Assembly (NCBI GenBank): GCA_905197685.1
Contig: CAJJZS010000004.1
Span: 171,854 to 235,853 of the forward strand
DNA: 64,000 nucleotides
Reading direction: 5' to 3'
From: an uncultured Oscillospiraceae bacterium
GTDB lineage: Bacteria; Bacillota; Clostridia; Oscillospirales; Ruminococcaceae
The notes under the pieces were generated by a model. The model had not been told where the DNA came from. It was given only the letters and a program-made list of their open reading frames with translations, and ran no database searches. A program made the position numbers and the translations under genes. Below, piece by piece: positions 35,732 to 44,471 of the stretch. Positions within the stretch are counted from its first letter, which is position 1; every line of letters starts with the position of its first letter.

Positions 35732-37717
35732 ATGGGAAAATGTCTGACAATCGGTGTGATGGCTCATGTTGACGCGGGGAAAACCAGTTTTTCCGAGCAG
35801 CTGCTTTACCATACCAAACGGATTCGGAAGTTGGGCAGGGTGGACCATAAGGATGCTTTTTTAGACAGTGACGAGATGGAGCGGCAGCGGGGAATCACCA
35901 TTTTTTCCAACCATGCGTCATTTGAAATTGGGGAAAATCGCTATTATTTATTGGATACTCCGGGACACGTTGACTTCAGCGCGGAGATGGAGCGCGCGAT
36001 GCAGGCAATGGACTACGCTGTTTTAATTGTCAGCTGTGTGGAGGGGATTCAGGCGCACACCGAGCAGGTGTGGAAGCTGCTTAAACAATACCGGATTCCT
36101 ACCTTTTTCTTTTTGAATAAAACAGATCGCGAGGGGGCGCAGCCGGAAAAGACGGCTCGGCAGATTCGCAAAAAGATGACTTCCAATCTCTGCTGCTGCG
36201 AAAGATTGTTTTCCGAAAAAATAAAGGAAGAAGAACGATGGAATGAGGAACTGACAGAGCAGGTGGCGCAGGAGGACGAGGAACTGTTGGAGCGTTATCT
36301 GAACGGAGAATTTGATCCGAAAGCATGGGAATTTAGTTTTGCAAAATCGGTAAAGGAATGTAAACTGTATCCGTGCTTTTCCGGTTCGGCACTGCAAGAT
36401 ACCGGGATAGAAGAATTTTTATCCGGTTTGGATTCTTTGACCCTTCCGCTTGCCGAGAAAGAAGAACTGCAAGCGGTTGCATGGCAGGTTCGATACAGCC
36501 CCAAAAAGGAACGCCTGGTCTTTTTAAAGATTCAGTCAGGGGTTTTACGGGCAAAGGAAGAGGTCAATGTATTGCTGCCGGACGGAAACTGCGGAAAGCA
36601 AAAGGTGAGCGAACTGCGCCTGTATCAATCCGAACGGTTTACCACAGTGCAGCAGGTGCGCGCCGGAGAAATCTGTGCGGCAACCGGATTGGACGCAGTT
36701 TGCCCCGGAGATGAAATCGGAGCTCGGTGCAGCAAAAGGGAATATCAAATTCAGCCGATGATGGGCGCGAAGGTCATTTTGCCGCCGGACATTTCTGCGC
36801 GTACTGCATTGGAAGCGTTTCGCCGTTTGGAAGAGGAGGACCCGATGCTTGGCGTCAGCTTTGAAGAAGAACTTCAGGAAATTCAAATTAAGGTGATGGG
36901 AGAAATCCAGCTGGAAGTGTTAAAGCAGCTGTGCAGGCAGCGCTTCGGTATTGAGGCAGAATTTGGAGAATGTCATATCCTGTATCGGGAAACTATTTCA
37001 AAAGAGGTAATCGGTTACGGACATTATGAACCTCTGCGCCACTATGCTGAGGTTCATCTGCGTCTGTCTCCGGGAGAAAGGGGCAGCGGAATTACCTTTG
37101 ACAGTGAGTGTTCCCAGGATGTTTTGGGAAAAAACTGGCAGAATTTAATAAAAACTCACATCTTTGAGAAGAAACACAAAGGCACACTGATTGGCGCGGA
37201 GCTGGACGATGTAAAAATTACTCTGTTAACCGGACGCTCCCACATCAAACATACCGAGGGCGGAGATTTTCGGGAAGCGACCTACCGCGCAATCCGTCAG
37301 GGATTGGAACAGGCAAAAGCAGAAGGAGCCGTTGTTTTATTGGAACCCTATTATTCTTTTGAAATATCGGTGCAGCAGGAACAGGTGGGACGCTTGTTAT
37401 CCGACCTGCAAAAGATGGACGCAGAGTTTGACGCCCCGCAAATTTCGGAAGACCAGGCAACGGTGTGTGGACGCGCGCCCGCCGCAAAGATGGCGGGATA
37501 CGGCAGAGAGTTTATCTCTTATACGAAAGGCAGGGGAATTTTAAGCCTGAACTTTGACCGCTACGAACTGTGCAAAGACCGGGAAAAGGTGGTCGAAGAA
37601 TCGGGATACGATTCTTTGCACGATATGGCAAATCCTTCCTATTCTGTTTTTTGCGCGCACGGAGCGGGTTTTCCGGTTGCGTGGAACGAGGTAGAAGATT
37701 ATATTCACTGTAAATAA
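35732..37717 (+). CDS. Translation-factor GTPase related to Tet(M)/EF-G
   Basis: 661 aa with the five-domain layout of EF-G and ribosomal protection proteins. G1 AHVDAGKTS (~11), switch RQRGITIF (~51), G3 DTPGH (~76) and G4 NKTD (~130) are intact. In domain IV the loop that in Tet(M) reads YSPVSTPADF is here GRSHIKHTEGGDFREA (~493), and the C-terminus differs. So it is a chromosomal paralogue and need not give tetracycline resistance. A housekeeping ribosome-associated role is possible. GGGAGGAAG precedes the ATG; strong terminator after. Confidence 0.85.
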   Translation: MGKCLTIGVMAHVDAGKTSFSEQLLYHTKRIRKLGRVDHKDAFLDSDEMERQRGITIFSNHASFEIGENRYYLLDTPGHVDFSAEMERAMQAMDYAVLIVSCVEGIQAHTEQVWKLLKQYRIPTFFFLNKTDREGAQPEKTARQIRKKMTSNLCCCERLFSEKIKEEERWNEELTEQVAQEDEELLERYLNGEFDPKAWEFSFAKSVKECKLYPCFSGSALQDTGIEEFLSGLDSLTLPLAEKEELQAVAWQVRYSPKKERLVFLKIQSGVLRAKEEVNVLLPDGNCGKQKVSELRLYQSERFTTVQQVRAGEICAATGLDAVCPGDEIGARCSKREYQIQPMMGAKVILPPDISARTALEAFRRLEEEDPMLGVSFEEELQEIQIKVMGEIQLEVLKQLCRQRFGIEAEFGECHILYRETISKEVIGYGHYEPLRHYAEVHLRLSPGERGSGITFDSECSQDVLGKNWQNLIKTHIFEKKHKGTLIGAELDDVKITLLTGRSHIKHTEGGDFREATYRAIRQGLEQAKAEGAVVLLEPYYSFEISVQQEQVGRLLSDLQKMDAEFDAPQISEDQATVCGRAPAAKMAGYGREFISYTKGRGILSLNFDRYELCKDREKVVEESGYDSLHDMANPSYSVFCAHGAGFPVAWNEVEDYIHCK

Positions 37718-37764
37718 AATAGCCAAAAAAGGAAGCTCTTGAGAGCTTCCTTTTTTGGCTATTT
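37717..37764. terminator. Bidirectional terminator
   Basis: Perfect 23-bp stem (37717-37739 with 37742-37764) and 2-base loop, begins on the last base of the GTPase stop codon; shared with the convergent surface-protein gene. Confidence 0.88.
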
Positions 37765-37765
37765 A

Positions 37766-40700
37766 TCAATGTTTTTTAGTGAGAAGCAAAACGGACGTGA
37801 GTGACAATCCTGCCAATACAAGTGCAGCAACGGGAACAGAATCTCCGGTATTTGGGATAACTTTATCGGAAACCGGTTGTTTGATGTTTTCGGAAGAATC
37901 ATTTTTGGGAACATTATTTTCTGTGTTTTTATTTGGATATTTCTGATATTCTTCTTTTACATTATCAGAATTTAGCTTTGTTTGGTTTTCCGAGTCAGGT
38001 TTCTGATCAAAGTCCGGATTCGGATTTGGATTCGAGTCCGGGTTTGGATTCGGATCCGGGTTTGGATTCGGATCCGGGTTTGGATTCGGATCCGGGTTCG
38101 GATTCGGGTCCGGGTTTGGATTTGGGTCTGGATTCGGATCCGGATTAAAACCATCCTCTTCACCGATTATAATGCCGCCGTTTGCACCGATACCGCCGCC
38201 TCGTGTGGCTGAGTTTCCACTAACAATAAGCTGAGCTTTATCTTTTGCAAGCTGTTTATCGGAATTTGATACAACGGCTTTTAATGAGAAAGCTTCCCCG
38301 GATTGATTCACAATAACCGGCGCGGTATCAACTCCGGGTTCACCGTAACGCGGAGCGTCGGGATTAACAACAGTGTTTAAACGGTCGCTGGAAGTAAGCT
38401 GATAAATCATACCGTCACGATGCCAGCTAATATCACCGCCGCCGAGAAGTCGGGTATCAAGTGTTTTTGTTTTATCATTTTGGTTTTGGGGAGATGCAAA
38501 GTCATCTCCTGCACCGGTAGCAGAATTATCGAAAACAGCAGCGCCGTTATGGGAATAAATCGAAGACGCTCCTGTCGGGCAAAGCCATATGCCGCCGCCT
38601 TGTTCCGCTGTATTGTCGGTAATCAGGACATTGGAAAGATGAACCGAAGTGTAGTCCTGATAATTTCCTTCGCTGTAAATTCCGCCGCCCTGTTCTGCGG
38701 TGTTGTTGATGATTTTACCGCCGTTTAACTGAACATAATCGGAGAAAGAGTAAATTCCTCCTCCGCTGACCCCTTTATTATCGGAAATTGTACCCGCATC
38801 CATAGTAAAGGATGTTTTTCCTGGATTGGAATGAGTATCAGCAACACAAACGCCGGCACCGCTTCTGCCTTTGTTGCCGGAAATTGTTCCGCCGGTCATG
38901 TAAAATTCCGAATTTCCTTCTAAATGAACGGCTCCCGAAGCAGAAGCAATAGGACTGCCGCTGGCAGAACGACAGGTGTTTTGAGTAATTGTTCCTCCGG
39001 ATAACTGAAAAGAAAGTCTGGTATCCGGATTATAAGAATCTCGGGAGAACATCATGACAGCACTGCCGCGAGCAGCAAGATTGTTTCGGATTGTACCGCC
39101 GCTTATGGAAAGAGAAGCGGATTGATTATCGCACAGTAATAAAATACCGGAAGAAGAACAGGATTCAATATCTTTATTTCCGAGGGAAACGGCATTGTTT
39201 TCAATGATACCTCCGCTCATTTCCATAAAAGCTCCGCCGCTTACCCTGACAGTTCCGGAGTAGGAACTGTTGACGGAGTTGTTTTGAAGGGTTCCCCCGT
39301 GTAAAAACAGTTTGGCGGTGTTTCCTTTGACATCAATGACAGCGGTGTTGTCTTGAGACAGTGTGGAATCCTGAACAGAAATATTGTCTTCTATTGTTAA
39401 AGTGCCGTAATTTGAAATCACCGAGCCGGTGTTGAAGATACCCGAAAGAGTTAAATTGCCGCTGAGGGTGAGAGAAGCCCCTTCCTCAATTTGAAAGAGG
39501 GTATTAATTTTAGAAGTTACCCCAAGAATGGTGAAAGCTTTGTCGGAAGAAACAGTAACATTTTTTCCGGAAGGAACGATAACGGGAGATGATAATTTAA
39601 TATCTTTTTCAATCTTGATAGTATCTCCTGGTTGAGAGGCATTTACCGCATCCTGCAAAGAAGGACCGTCAGGGCGAATAGCAGCGCCTGTATCATCGGA
39701 AATGGAAGGCAAGGTATATTTTACAGTGACAGTATCGGGAAAATTTCCGATTAGCTTAACAGTATCTTGGCTGTTATTAAAAATAACCTCTTTTAAGCTG
39801 CCGCAATCTGCAAAAACATTTGTGTTTAATTCGGTGATTCCTTTTCCTATTTTAACAGTTTCTGCCTCACATCCATTGAAAGCGTATTCATCAATCTTGG
39901 TTACATTGTCGGGAATAATCAAAGTTCCTTCTAAAGGGCACCAACAGAAGGCTTGATTTCCGATAGACTGTAAGGTATCGGGAAAGGTAACTTCGGTTAG
40001 GTTGGTATTCCCAAATGCTTTGTTTTGAATTTCTGTTAAAGAGTTTGAAAAAGTGACTGAATTGATATTGGTTCGATAGAAAGCGCCGTATGGGATAACA
40101 TCAATCAGAGAGAGGTCAACAGCACCGCCGATGCCGGATTCATAAAAGCAGGAGTCCCCAAGTTCTGTTACCTGACTGAGGTCAAAAATATTTGTTAAAT
40201 TCGTTGTACCGTAAAAAGCAGAGTTGCCGACGGAGGTAATGGTATTGTTGACAATAACTTCTTGCAAAGAAGTACATCCTTTAAAGGTGTTGTACGGAAT
40301 TTCGCTGATGGACGCCGGGAGGGTAATGGATTGCAGAGAGGTGCAATCGGAGAACAGACCGCCTTCCAAAATTTGCACGCCATCCGGAAGATTAACAGAG
40401 GTTAAAGCCGGAGTATCACTGAAGGTACTCGATTCAGAAATCACTTTTAAGGAAGAAGGCAGAGAAATCGTAGTTAAATTATTGCAGTTGTTTACCATGG
40501 AATTGGAGGCAATTTCTTCTACGCCTTCTTCAAAAGTAAGGGTTTCTAAAGCAGAACAGCCTTGAAGGGAAGTTGTGAATTTTGCTATGCTCCCGGGAAT
40601 TGTAAGAGATTTTATATTAGGAAGTGTAAAATTCCCGTTCATATCAGTCAGTGTGTTCGGGAGAGAAATTTCCGAAATACATTTTATCGGACTCCAAAAA

Positions 40701-41335
40701 GAGAGAGAGGTTTCTGTGACGGTATATTCTGCATCATGATATGAAACAGAAGAAGGCAGAGAAAAAGTAACCTGTGATTCGGGCGGATTTTTTACTCCGG
40801 TCCAACAGGCGGTTTTATTTTGATGGTCAAATTTAAATTCACAGCTTAAACCGTCAATTTCAACAACATCTTTTTGGGGAAGGGATTCAGCCGAAGGGGC
40901 AGAATAAAGAGGACAGTTTTCGGCATGAGCGGAACCGTCTTTTGCGCCGCAGTTACACAGATTGTCTTCGGAGCCGTCGGTTTGATTGCTTTGTTCGTAG
41001 AGAGGACAGGAAGAATCATGCGGCATACCGTCCAGAGCGCCGCAATTACACAGATTGTCTTCGGAGCCGTCGGTTTGATTGCTTTGTTCGTAGAGAGGAC
41101 AAGAAGAATCATGCGGCATACCGTCCAGAGCGCCGCAGCTGCACTGCTTTTCTTCCGAAAGAGGCTCTTCAGAAGAGTTTTCCGTATTCGGATTTACAGG
41201 TACCTGTAAATCAAATTGCTCCGGAGCAATTTGATTGCTTCCGTCAGCGAAGGATATTGTTGCGTAAGGAGAAGCAAGCAATATACAGCCTGAAACAAGA
41301 AGAGCTACCGAGGAACGAATCAACTTTTTTTTCAC
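37766..41335 (-). CDS. Large LPXTG-type cell-wall surface protein: Cys-rich repeats, BspA-like LRR, beta-helix repeats
   Basis: 1189 aa. Order: Sec signal peptide (to ~30), three 31-residue Cys repeats of the form CNCGAxDGxxHxxxCPLY (~70-155), BspA-type leucine-rich repeats (~190-535), a right-handed beta-helix/POMP-like part rich in GGxIxNN (~560-985), an Asn-Pro-Asp-Pro linker, and a sorting signal IPNTG with hydrophobic helix and KKH tail. Start is a GTG at 41335: the promoter at 41376-41404 rules out a longer frame. Likely a sortase-anchored adhesin. No sortase in the window. Confidence 0.88.
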   Translation of the reverse strand: MKKKLIRSSVALLVSGCILLASPYATISFADGSNQIAPEQFDLQVPVNPNTENSSEEPLSEEKQCSCGALDGMPHDSSCPLYEQSNQTDGSEDNLCNCGALDGMPHDSSCPLYEQSNQTDGSEDNLCNCGAKDGSAHAENCPLYSAPSAESLPQKDVVEIDGLSCEFKFDHQNKTACWTGVKNPPESQVTFSLPSSVSYHDAEYTVTETSLSFWSPIKCISEISLPNTLTDMNGNFTLPNIKSLTIPGSIAKFTTSLQGCSALETLTFEEGVEEIASNSMVNNCNNLTTISLPSSLKVISESSTFSDTPALTSVNLPDGVQILEGGLFSDCTSLQSITLPASISEIPYNTFKGCTSLQEVIVNNTITSVGNSAFYGTTNLTNIFDLSQVTELGDSCFYESGIGGAVDLSLIDVIPYGAFYRTNINSVTFSNSLTEIQNKAFGNTNLTEVTFPDTLQSIGNQAFCWCPLEGTLIIPDNVTKIDEYAFNGCEAETVKIGKGITELNTNVFADCGSLKEVIFNNSQDTVKLIGNFPDTVTVKYTLPSISDDTGAAIRPDGPSLQDAVNASQPGDTIKIEKDIKLSSPVIVPSGKNVTVSSDKAFTILGVTSKINTLFQIEEGASLTLSGNLTLSGIFNTGSVISNYGTLTIEDNISVQDSTLSQDNTAVIDVKGNTAKLFLHGGTLQNNSVNSSYSGTVRVSGGAFMEMSGGIIENNAVSLGNKDIESCSSSGILLLCDNQSASLSISGGTIRNNLAARGSAVMMFSRDSYNPDTRLSFQLSGGTITQNTCRSASGSPIASASGAVHLEGNSEFYMTGGTISGNKGRSGAGVCVADTHSNPGKTSFTMDAGTISDNKGVSGGGIYSFSDYVQLNGGKIINNTAEQGGGIYSEGNYQDYTSVHLSNVLITDNTAEQGGGIWLCPTGASSIYSHNGAAVFDNSATGAGDDFASPQNQNDKTKTLDTRLLGGGDISWHRDGMIYQLTSSDRLNTVVNPDAPRYGEPGVDTAPVIVNQSGEAFSLKAVVSNSDKQLAKDKAQLIVSGNSATRGGGIGANGGIIIGEEDGFNPDPNPDPNPNPDPNPNPDPNPNPDPNPNPDPNPNPDSNPNPNPDFDQKPDSENQTKLNSDNVKEEYQKYPNKNTENNVPKNDSSENIKQPVSDKVIPNTGDSVPVAALVLAGLSLTSVLLLTKKH
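38011..38146 (-). repeat. 18-bp tandem repeat coding an Asn-Pro-Asp-Pro linker
   Basis: About seven copies of an 18-bp unit (GGATCCGGGTTTGGATTC with point changes) encode the six-residue repeat NPDPNP before the sorting signal. Such in-frame repeats can change number by slippage and so vary the wall-spanning length. Confidence 0.85.
40958..41143 (-). repeat. 93-bp tandem repeat in the Cys-rich region
   Basis: Two nearly identical 93-bp units (40958-41050 and from 41051) code the first and second CxCGAxDG-CPLY modules; a third diverged module lies on the lower-coordinate side. The high DNA identity suggests recent duplication. Confidence 0.85.
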
Positions 41336-41375
41336 TGTAAAAGCACATCCTTTTTGTTTTAAAAATTCGATATAA

Positions 41376-41404
41376 AGTATAGTTTTTTGTGAATAAATAG
41401 TCAA
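41376..41404 (-). promoter_or_regulatory. SigmaA promoter of the surface-protein gene
   Basis: Minus strand: TTGACT (41399-41404), 17-base spacer, TATACT (41376-41381). It fixes the start codon at GTG 41335. Confidence 0.75.
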
Positions 41405-41512
41405 TTAGTATTGTATTTAAAAAAATAAAAGGATTTTATCATTTTTAGGAAAGAATATACAAAAACGGCAGAATTGCAATTTTGCAATTCTGCCGTAAAA
41501 GCATTTCTTGAT

Positions 41513-42424
41513 TTAATCATGCAGCTGCATAGGGAGAGAAATGATTTCTCTCCAGCGTTCGGTGAGCGGCTGAGAAAGCGCATGACCGATTTTTGAGATA
41601 AAGATTAAACGGGAAGAGGAATGTGGCATACACGGCGACAGGCTGACGCGGGAGCCGACAACATCAATTTGATTCCAGCCGTTTTCAAACAGGCAGAAGC
41701 CTTTGATACGGTAGGTTTCTTCTTTAAACAGGTCGATGAAAGCCAACACTTTTTCTGTTTCCAGACGATGGACGCAGTTGATAACGATGGAATCGGGATT
41801 TTGGATATCTCCGCTGCACTCTTCGTCCGATTCGGAAATATTCATTTCATGGGAGAGCAGCTCCAGGCTGAATCCGCCGAAGGAGCAGCTTGCGATTTCA
41901 CATTCGGGATTAACACGATGAATCTGCGCGCGCAGTGCGGTCAACAGTTCAGGAGATACCAAATCCGCTTTATTGATGACGGCAAGGTGGCAGTGACACA
42001 GCTGGTGTTCCACCATCTTTACATCGCGAATTTGTTCCATAAAGTTGTCCGCATCTACAAGACAGATGGTTCTGCGTTGGTCGTAATGTTCCAAAACGGC
42101 GCGGTTTTGCGGACGGTCCAGGATTCGTTTGATACGAACAGGGTCGGACAGACCGGAAATTTCAATAAATACCATATCCGGCTGTTGTTCCTGCATTCGG
42201 GTAAGGGCGCGCGGCAGAGCTTCTTCTTCGCAAATACATTTTACGGAGCCGTTGGGCAGCTGTTCCAAATCGGTATCTTCCTCTTTGAGATATTCGGCGG
42301 GTTCGGTGAAGATTACGCCGATTTTTTTATCGGGGTTTTCTCTTAAAATAGTCATCAAAGCGGTTGTTTTTCCTGCTCCGACAAAGCCGGTCAGACAATA
42401 TAACGGGATAAGGGATTGCATCAT
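41513..42424 (-). CDS. CobW/COG0523 family GTP-binding metallochaperone
   Basis: 303 aa. G-motifs: GFVGAGKTTAL (~14), the metal motif CxCC here reads CICEE (~63), then SGLSDP (~96) and NKADLV (~151). COG0523 proteins deliver metals (Zn, Co) using GTP; loss of the last Cys of CxCC may alter metal affinity. Tandem ATG start with GGAGG 7 bases upstream. No B12 or zinc-uptake genes adjoin it, so the client is unknown. Confidence 0.88.
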   Translation of the reverse strand: MMQSLIPLYCLTGFVGAGKTTALMTILRENPDKKIGVIFTEPAEYLKEEDTDLEQLPNGSVKCICEEEALPRALTRMQEQQPDMVFIEISGLSDPVRIKRILDRPQNRAVLEHYDQRRTICLVDADNFMEQIRDVKMVEHQLCHCHLAVINKADLVSPELLTALRAQIHRVNPECEIASCSFGGFSLELLSHEMNISESDEECSGDIQNPDSIVINCVHRLETEKVLAFIDLFKEETYRIKGFCLFENGWNQIDVVGSRVSLSPCMPHSSSRLIFISKIGHALSQPLTERWREIISLPMQLHD

Positions 42425-42534
42425 AGTATAACCTCCTCTATTTTAAAACCGGATACGGAATTTTTTTCTGTTTGATAAAATCGAGTTTCTTTTTGTCCTG
42501 CCGAAAACGGTCGGGAAAAAAGAACTATAAAATC

Positions 42535-42563
42535 AGTTTACTGTTCTTTACGGCAGATGTCAA
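42535..42563 (-). promoter_or_regulatory. SigmaA promoter of the CobW-family gene
   Basis: Minus strand: TTGACA (42558-42563), 17-base spacer, TAAACT (42535-42540), about 105 bases of leader before the ATG. Confidence 0.6.
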
Positions 42564-42619
42564 TGAAAAAATGAAAAACAACAAAATTTTTCTTGCGAGA
42601 TTGTCGATTCTTTCCTCTG

Positions 42620-43033
42620 TTATTGCATCAATAAGTAAAGCAAAGCCACCAGAAGTTCCGGATCGGCGTGTTCGGAAAAAAGCAGGAACAGCAGGGCGAG
42701 CAAAATCAGTCGGTCACTGTCCAGATGCAGATGTTCTAAAATTTGCCCGAAGGAAGCAGCTGTATTGACCGGCGCAGAAGGTTCGGGAGGTTCCGGGTGA
42801 AAGCTGCTGCTTGGGTGAGGTTTTGGAGAAGCGGCAGGAGAAGAAAGCGGAGGTGGGGTGACAGGCTCTTTGGGAGGGTCGGAATGTTGCGGAATAAACA
42901 GGGAGGGAGCTTTCGGGGAGCGGCGGACAGCCTGTTCCGAGCGCTGCTGCATCTGGCGTACCCGTTCGATGGCGTTTTGCTGCATACTTTGAATTTCCTG
43001 TGGTGTGTACTGTTTATTTTGTTCCCACTTCAC
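42620..43033 (-). CDS. Unrecognised proline-rich protein, third gene of a small operon
   Basis: 137 aa, no family recognised. N-terminal 30 residues are Gln-rich helix (YTPQEIQSMQQNAIERVRQM), the middle (~40-95) is Pro/Ser-rich and probably disordered, and the last 35 residues form a hydrophobic helix pair with acids (LILLALLFLLFSEHADPELLVALLYLLM). It overlaps the preceding gene by 4 bases (ATGA). The hydrophobic end could be a membrane or coiled packing segment. Function not known. Confidence 0.7.
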   Translation of the reverse strand: MKWEQNKQYTPQEIQSMQQNAIERVRQMQQRSEQAVRRSPKAPSLFIPQHSDPPKEPVTPPPLSSPAASPKPHPSSSFHPEPPEPSAPVNTAASFGQILEHLHLDSDRLILLALLFLLFSEHADPELLVALLYLLMQ

Positions 43034-43491
43034 TGAGCATCACCCCCGAAGATACCGGATTCTTTTAAGAGAGGAAGAGCCTGAACCAACTGCATGACGC
43101 GAATGGCGTCATCAATTTTTTTTGCTCGTTGTTCGGAAAGCAGGGGACGCAGGGCGCACAGAAAATCAATTTTAGGGTTGCTTTGGGAAAACAACTGCAT
43201 AACTTTTTGAATCATGGTGACCATGCGGCTGTCCAAAGCGGGCAGAGCGGATGTATTTTGGGAAGGCGGAGGAGAAGAAAGCGCGCCAAGCAAAGAGGAA
43301 AGATTGGGAGAAACGGAGGTTGTACCGTTTGAGGATTCATTTTGGGGGCAAGCCGACGCAGCCCCGTTATCGTTAGGCGCGGTCAATCCGAGAGAAGCCG
43401 CCATCTGTTGCAGCTGCTGCATTTGCTGTGGGTTGGAAAGCAGCTGGGAAATCATACTTCCCAGAGGATTGTTGGATTCGGTTTGGGACAA
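43030..43491 (-). CDS. Unrecognised Gln/Ser-rich protein, second gene of a small operon
   Basis: 153 aa. A helical N-terminus (LLSNPQQMQQLQQMAASLGL), a low-complexity Asn/Ser/Pro middle, and a conserved-looking C-terminal helical module FLCALRPLLSEQRAKKIDDAIRVMQLVQ (split at ~113 and ~126). I have an impression of similar ALRPxLSExRxKKIDxAI phrases in other Clostridia but cannot name a family. Coupled to the next gene by ATGA overlap. Confidence 0.7.
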   Translation of the reverse strand: MSQTESNNPLGSMISQLLSNPQQMQQLQQMAASLGLTAPNDNGAASACPQNESSNGTTSVSPNLSSLLGALSSPPPSQNTSALPALDSRMVTMIQKVMQLFSQSNPKIDFLCALRPLLSEQRAKKIDDAIRVMQLVQALPLLKESGIFGGDAQ

Positions 43492-43522
43492 GTCGGCTCA
43501 CTCCTTTTATAAAATCGGTCGG

Positions 43523-43768
43523 TCAGCGAAGATTTTTTAACAGTTGGTTTAAATCGGTTTGAGAAAGAACACGGCGCAGCTCTTTCGGATCGGACAGAGT
43601 CTGATTGATTTGCTGCTGCATCTGTGCGCTAAGATTGGCGTTCAGGGATTGCAAATCCCCCTGCTCAAGCTGCTGCCTGAGCAGTTCCGGGTCGGTATTG
43701 AGCTGTTTTGCCGTAGCCTTCAACAAAAGGTTCAGTTGAGCGGGATTGATTTGGTTTGGATTGTTCAT
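43523..43768 (-). CDS. Unrecognised small helical protein, first gene of a small operon
   Basis: 81 aa, Gln/Asn/Leu-rich, entirely helical by pattern: PAQLNLLLKATAKQLNTDPE then LSDPKELRRVLSQTDLNQLL. GGAGG lies 7 bases before the ATG. With the two following genes it forms a tight minus-strand set whose members share Gln-rich helices and 'DPELL' phrases, suggesting that the proteins interact. No signal peptide or catalytic motif seen. Confidence 0.7.
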   Translation of the reverse strand: MNNPNQINPAQLNLLLKATAKQLNTDPELLRQQLEQGDLQSLNANLSAQMQQQINQTLSDPKELRRVLSQTDLNQLLKNLR

Positions 43769-43931
43769 GATGCGCTCCTCCTTGTAAAACAGATTTGCAT
43801 ATTTTCTTTCTACTCTTTACTATATGAAGATGAGGGCGAAAACTTGACTGATATAAGGGAAAAGAAAAAGAAGAACCGGATGATTTTTAACAAAAGTATC
43901 ATGAATAAACGGTAAAAAATAAAAGAACCGG

Positions 43932-43960
43932 TTGCAAAAACAGACAATTTATAAGATAAT
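43932..43960 (+). promoter_or_regulatory. Probable sigmaA promoter of the phosphodiesterase-birA genes
   Basis: TTGCAA (43932-43937), 17-base spacer, GATAAT (43955-43960), 25 bases before the start codon. Confidence 0.6.
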
Positions 43961-43985
43961 AAAAAGTAAGAAAAGAGGTTAAAAC

Positions 43986-44471
43986 ATGAGGATTGTAGTA
44001 ATGTCGGATTCTCACGGGAGAATCGAACGGATAAAAAAGGTGATAGAGGAGCAGCCGAAGGCAGAGCTGTTTATCTTTTTGGGGGACGGAACAAGGGATT
44101 TTCATGCAGCGATGCGCGGCGTTCCCAAAGAGGATTGGTGTGTCTGCGGCAACTGTGATTTCGGCTCTTCGGACGAATATCAGCTGATTTCCTATGTGAA
44201 GGATATTCAGTTTTATTGCACCCACGGTCATCAGTGGAATGTAAAACACAGCTTGGAAGAGCTGATACAGGAGGCAAAGAAAAAGGAAGTCAAGGTGTTG
44301 CTGTACGGTCACACCCATGAAGCGTACTACGAATATCGGGACGGGATTCACATTTTTAATCCCGGCAGTTTGGGCAGTCCCCGCGGTCCGTTTTATCCAA
44401 CCTACGGCGTGATTGACATTCAGGGAAAAAATATCGTTTGTTCCCATCTGCGCTTAGAGGAGACCAGATGA
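43986..44471 (+). CDS. YfcE/MJ0936 family metallophosphoesterase
   Basis: 161 aa. Metal-binding motifs SDSHGR (~8), FLGDGTRD (~37), CGNCD (~56), THGH (~79) and YGHTHEA (~104) are in the expected order for a small calcineurin-like phosphodiesterase. AGAGG precedes the start. Its stop overlaps the birA start (ATGA). Physiological substrate unknown. Confidence 0.92.
   Translation: MRIVVMSDSHGRIERIKKVIEEQPKAELFIFLGDGTRDFHAAMRGVPKEDWCVCGNCDFGSSDEYQLISYVKDIQFYCTHGHQWNVKHSLEELIQEAKKKEVKVLLYGHTHEAYYEYRDGIHIFNPGSLGSPRGPFYPTYGVIDIQGKNIVCSHLRLEETR

Noticed and set aside
35732..37717. Calling the GTPase a tetracycline-resistance gene
   Set aside because: The domain IV loop and C-terminus that matter for tetracycline release differ from Tet(M).
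38011..38146. Repeat array as CRISPR
   Set aside because: 18-bp contiguous units without spacers, inside an open reading frame; no cas genes in the window.
41285..41300. Lipobox-like VSGC in the signal peptide of the large surface protein
   Set aside because: The Cys lies in the middle of the hydrophobic core and the protein has a C-terminal wall anchor, so Sec/sortase processing is more likely.
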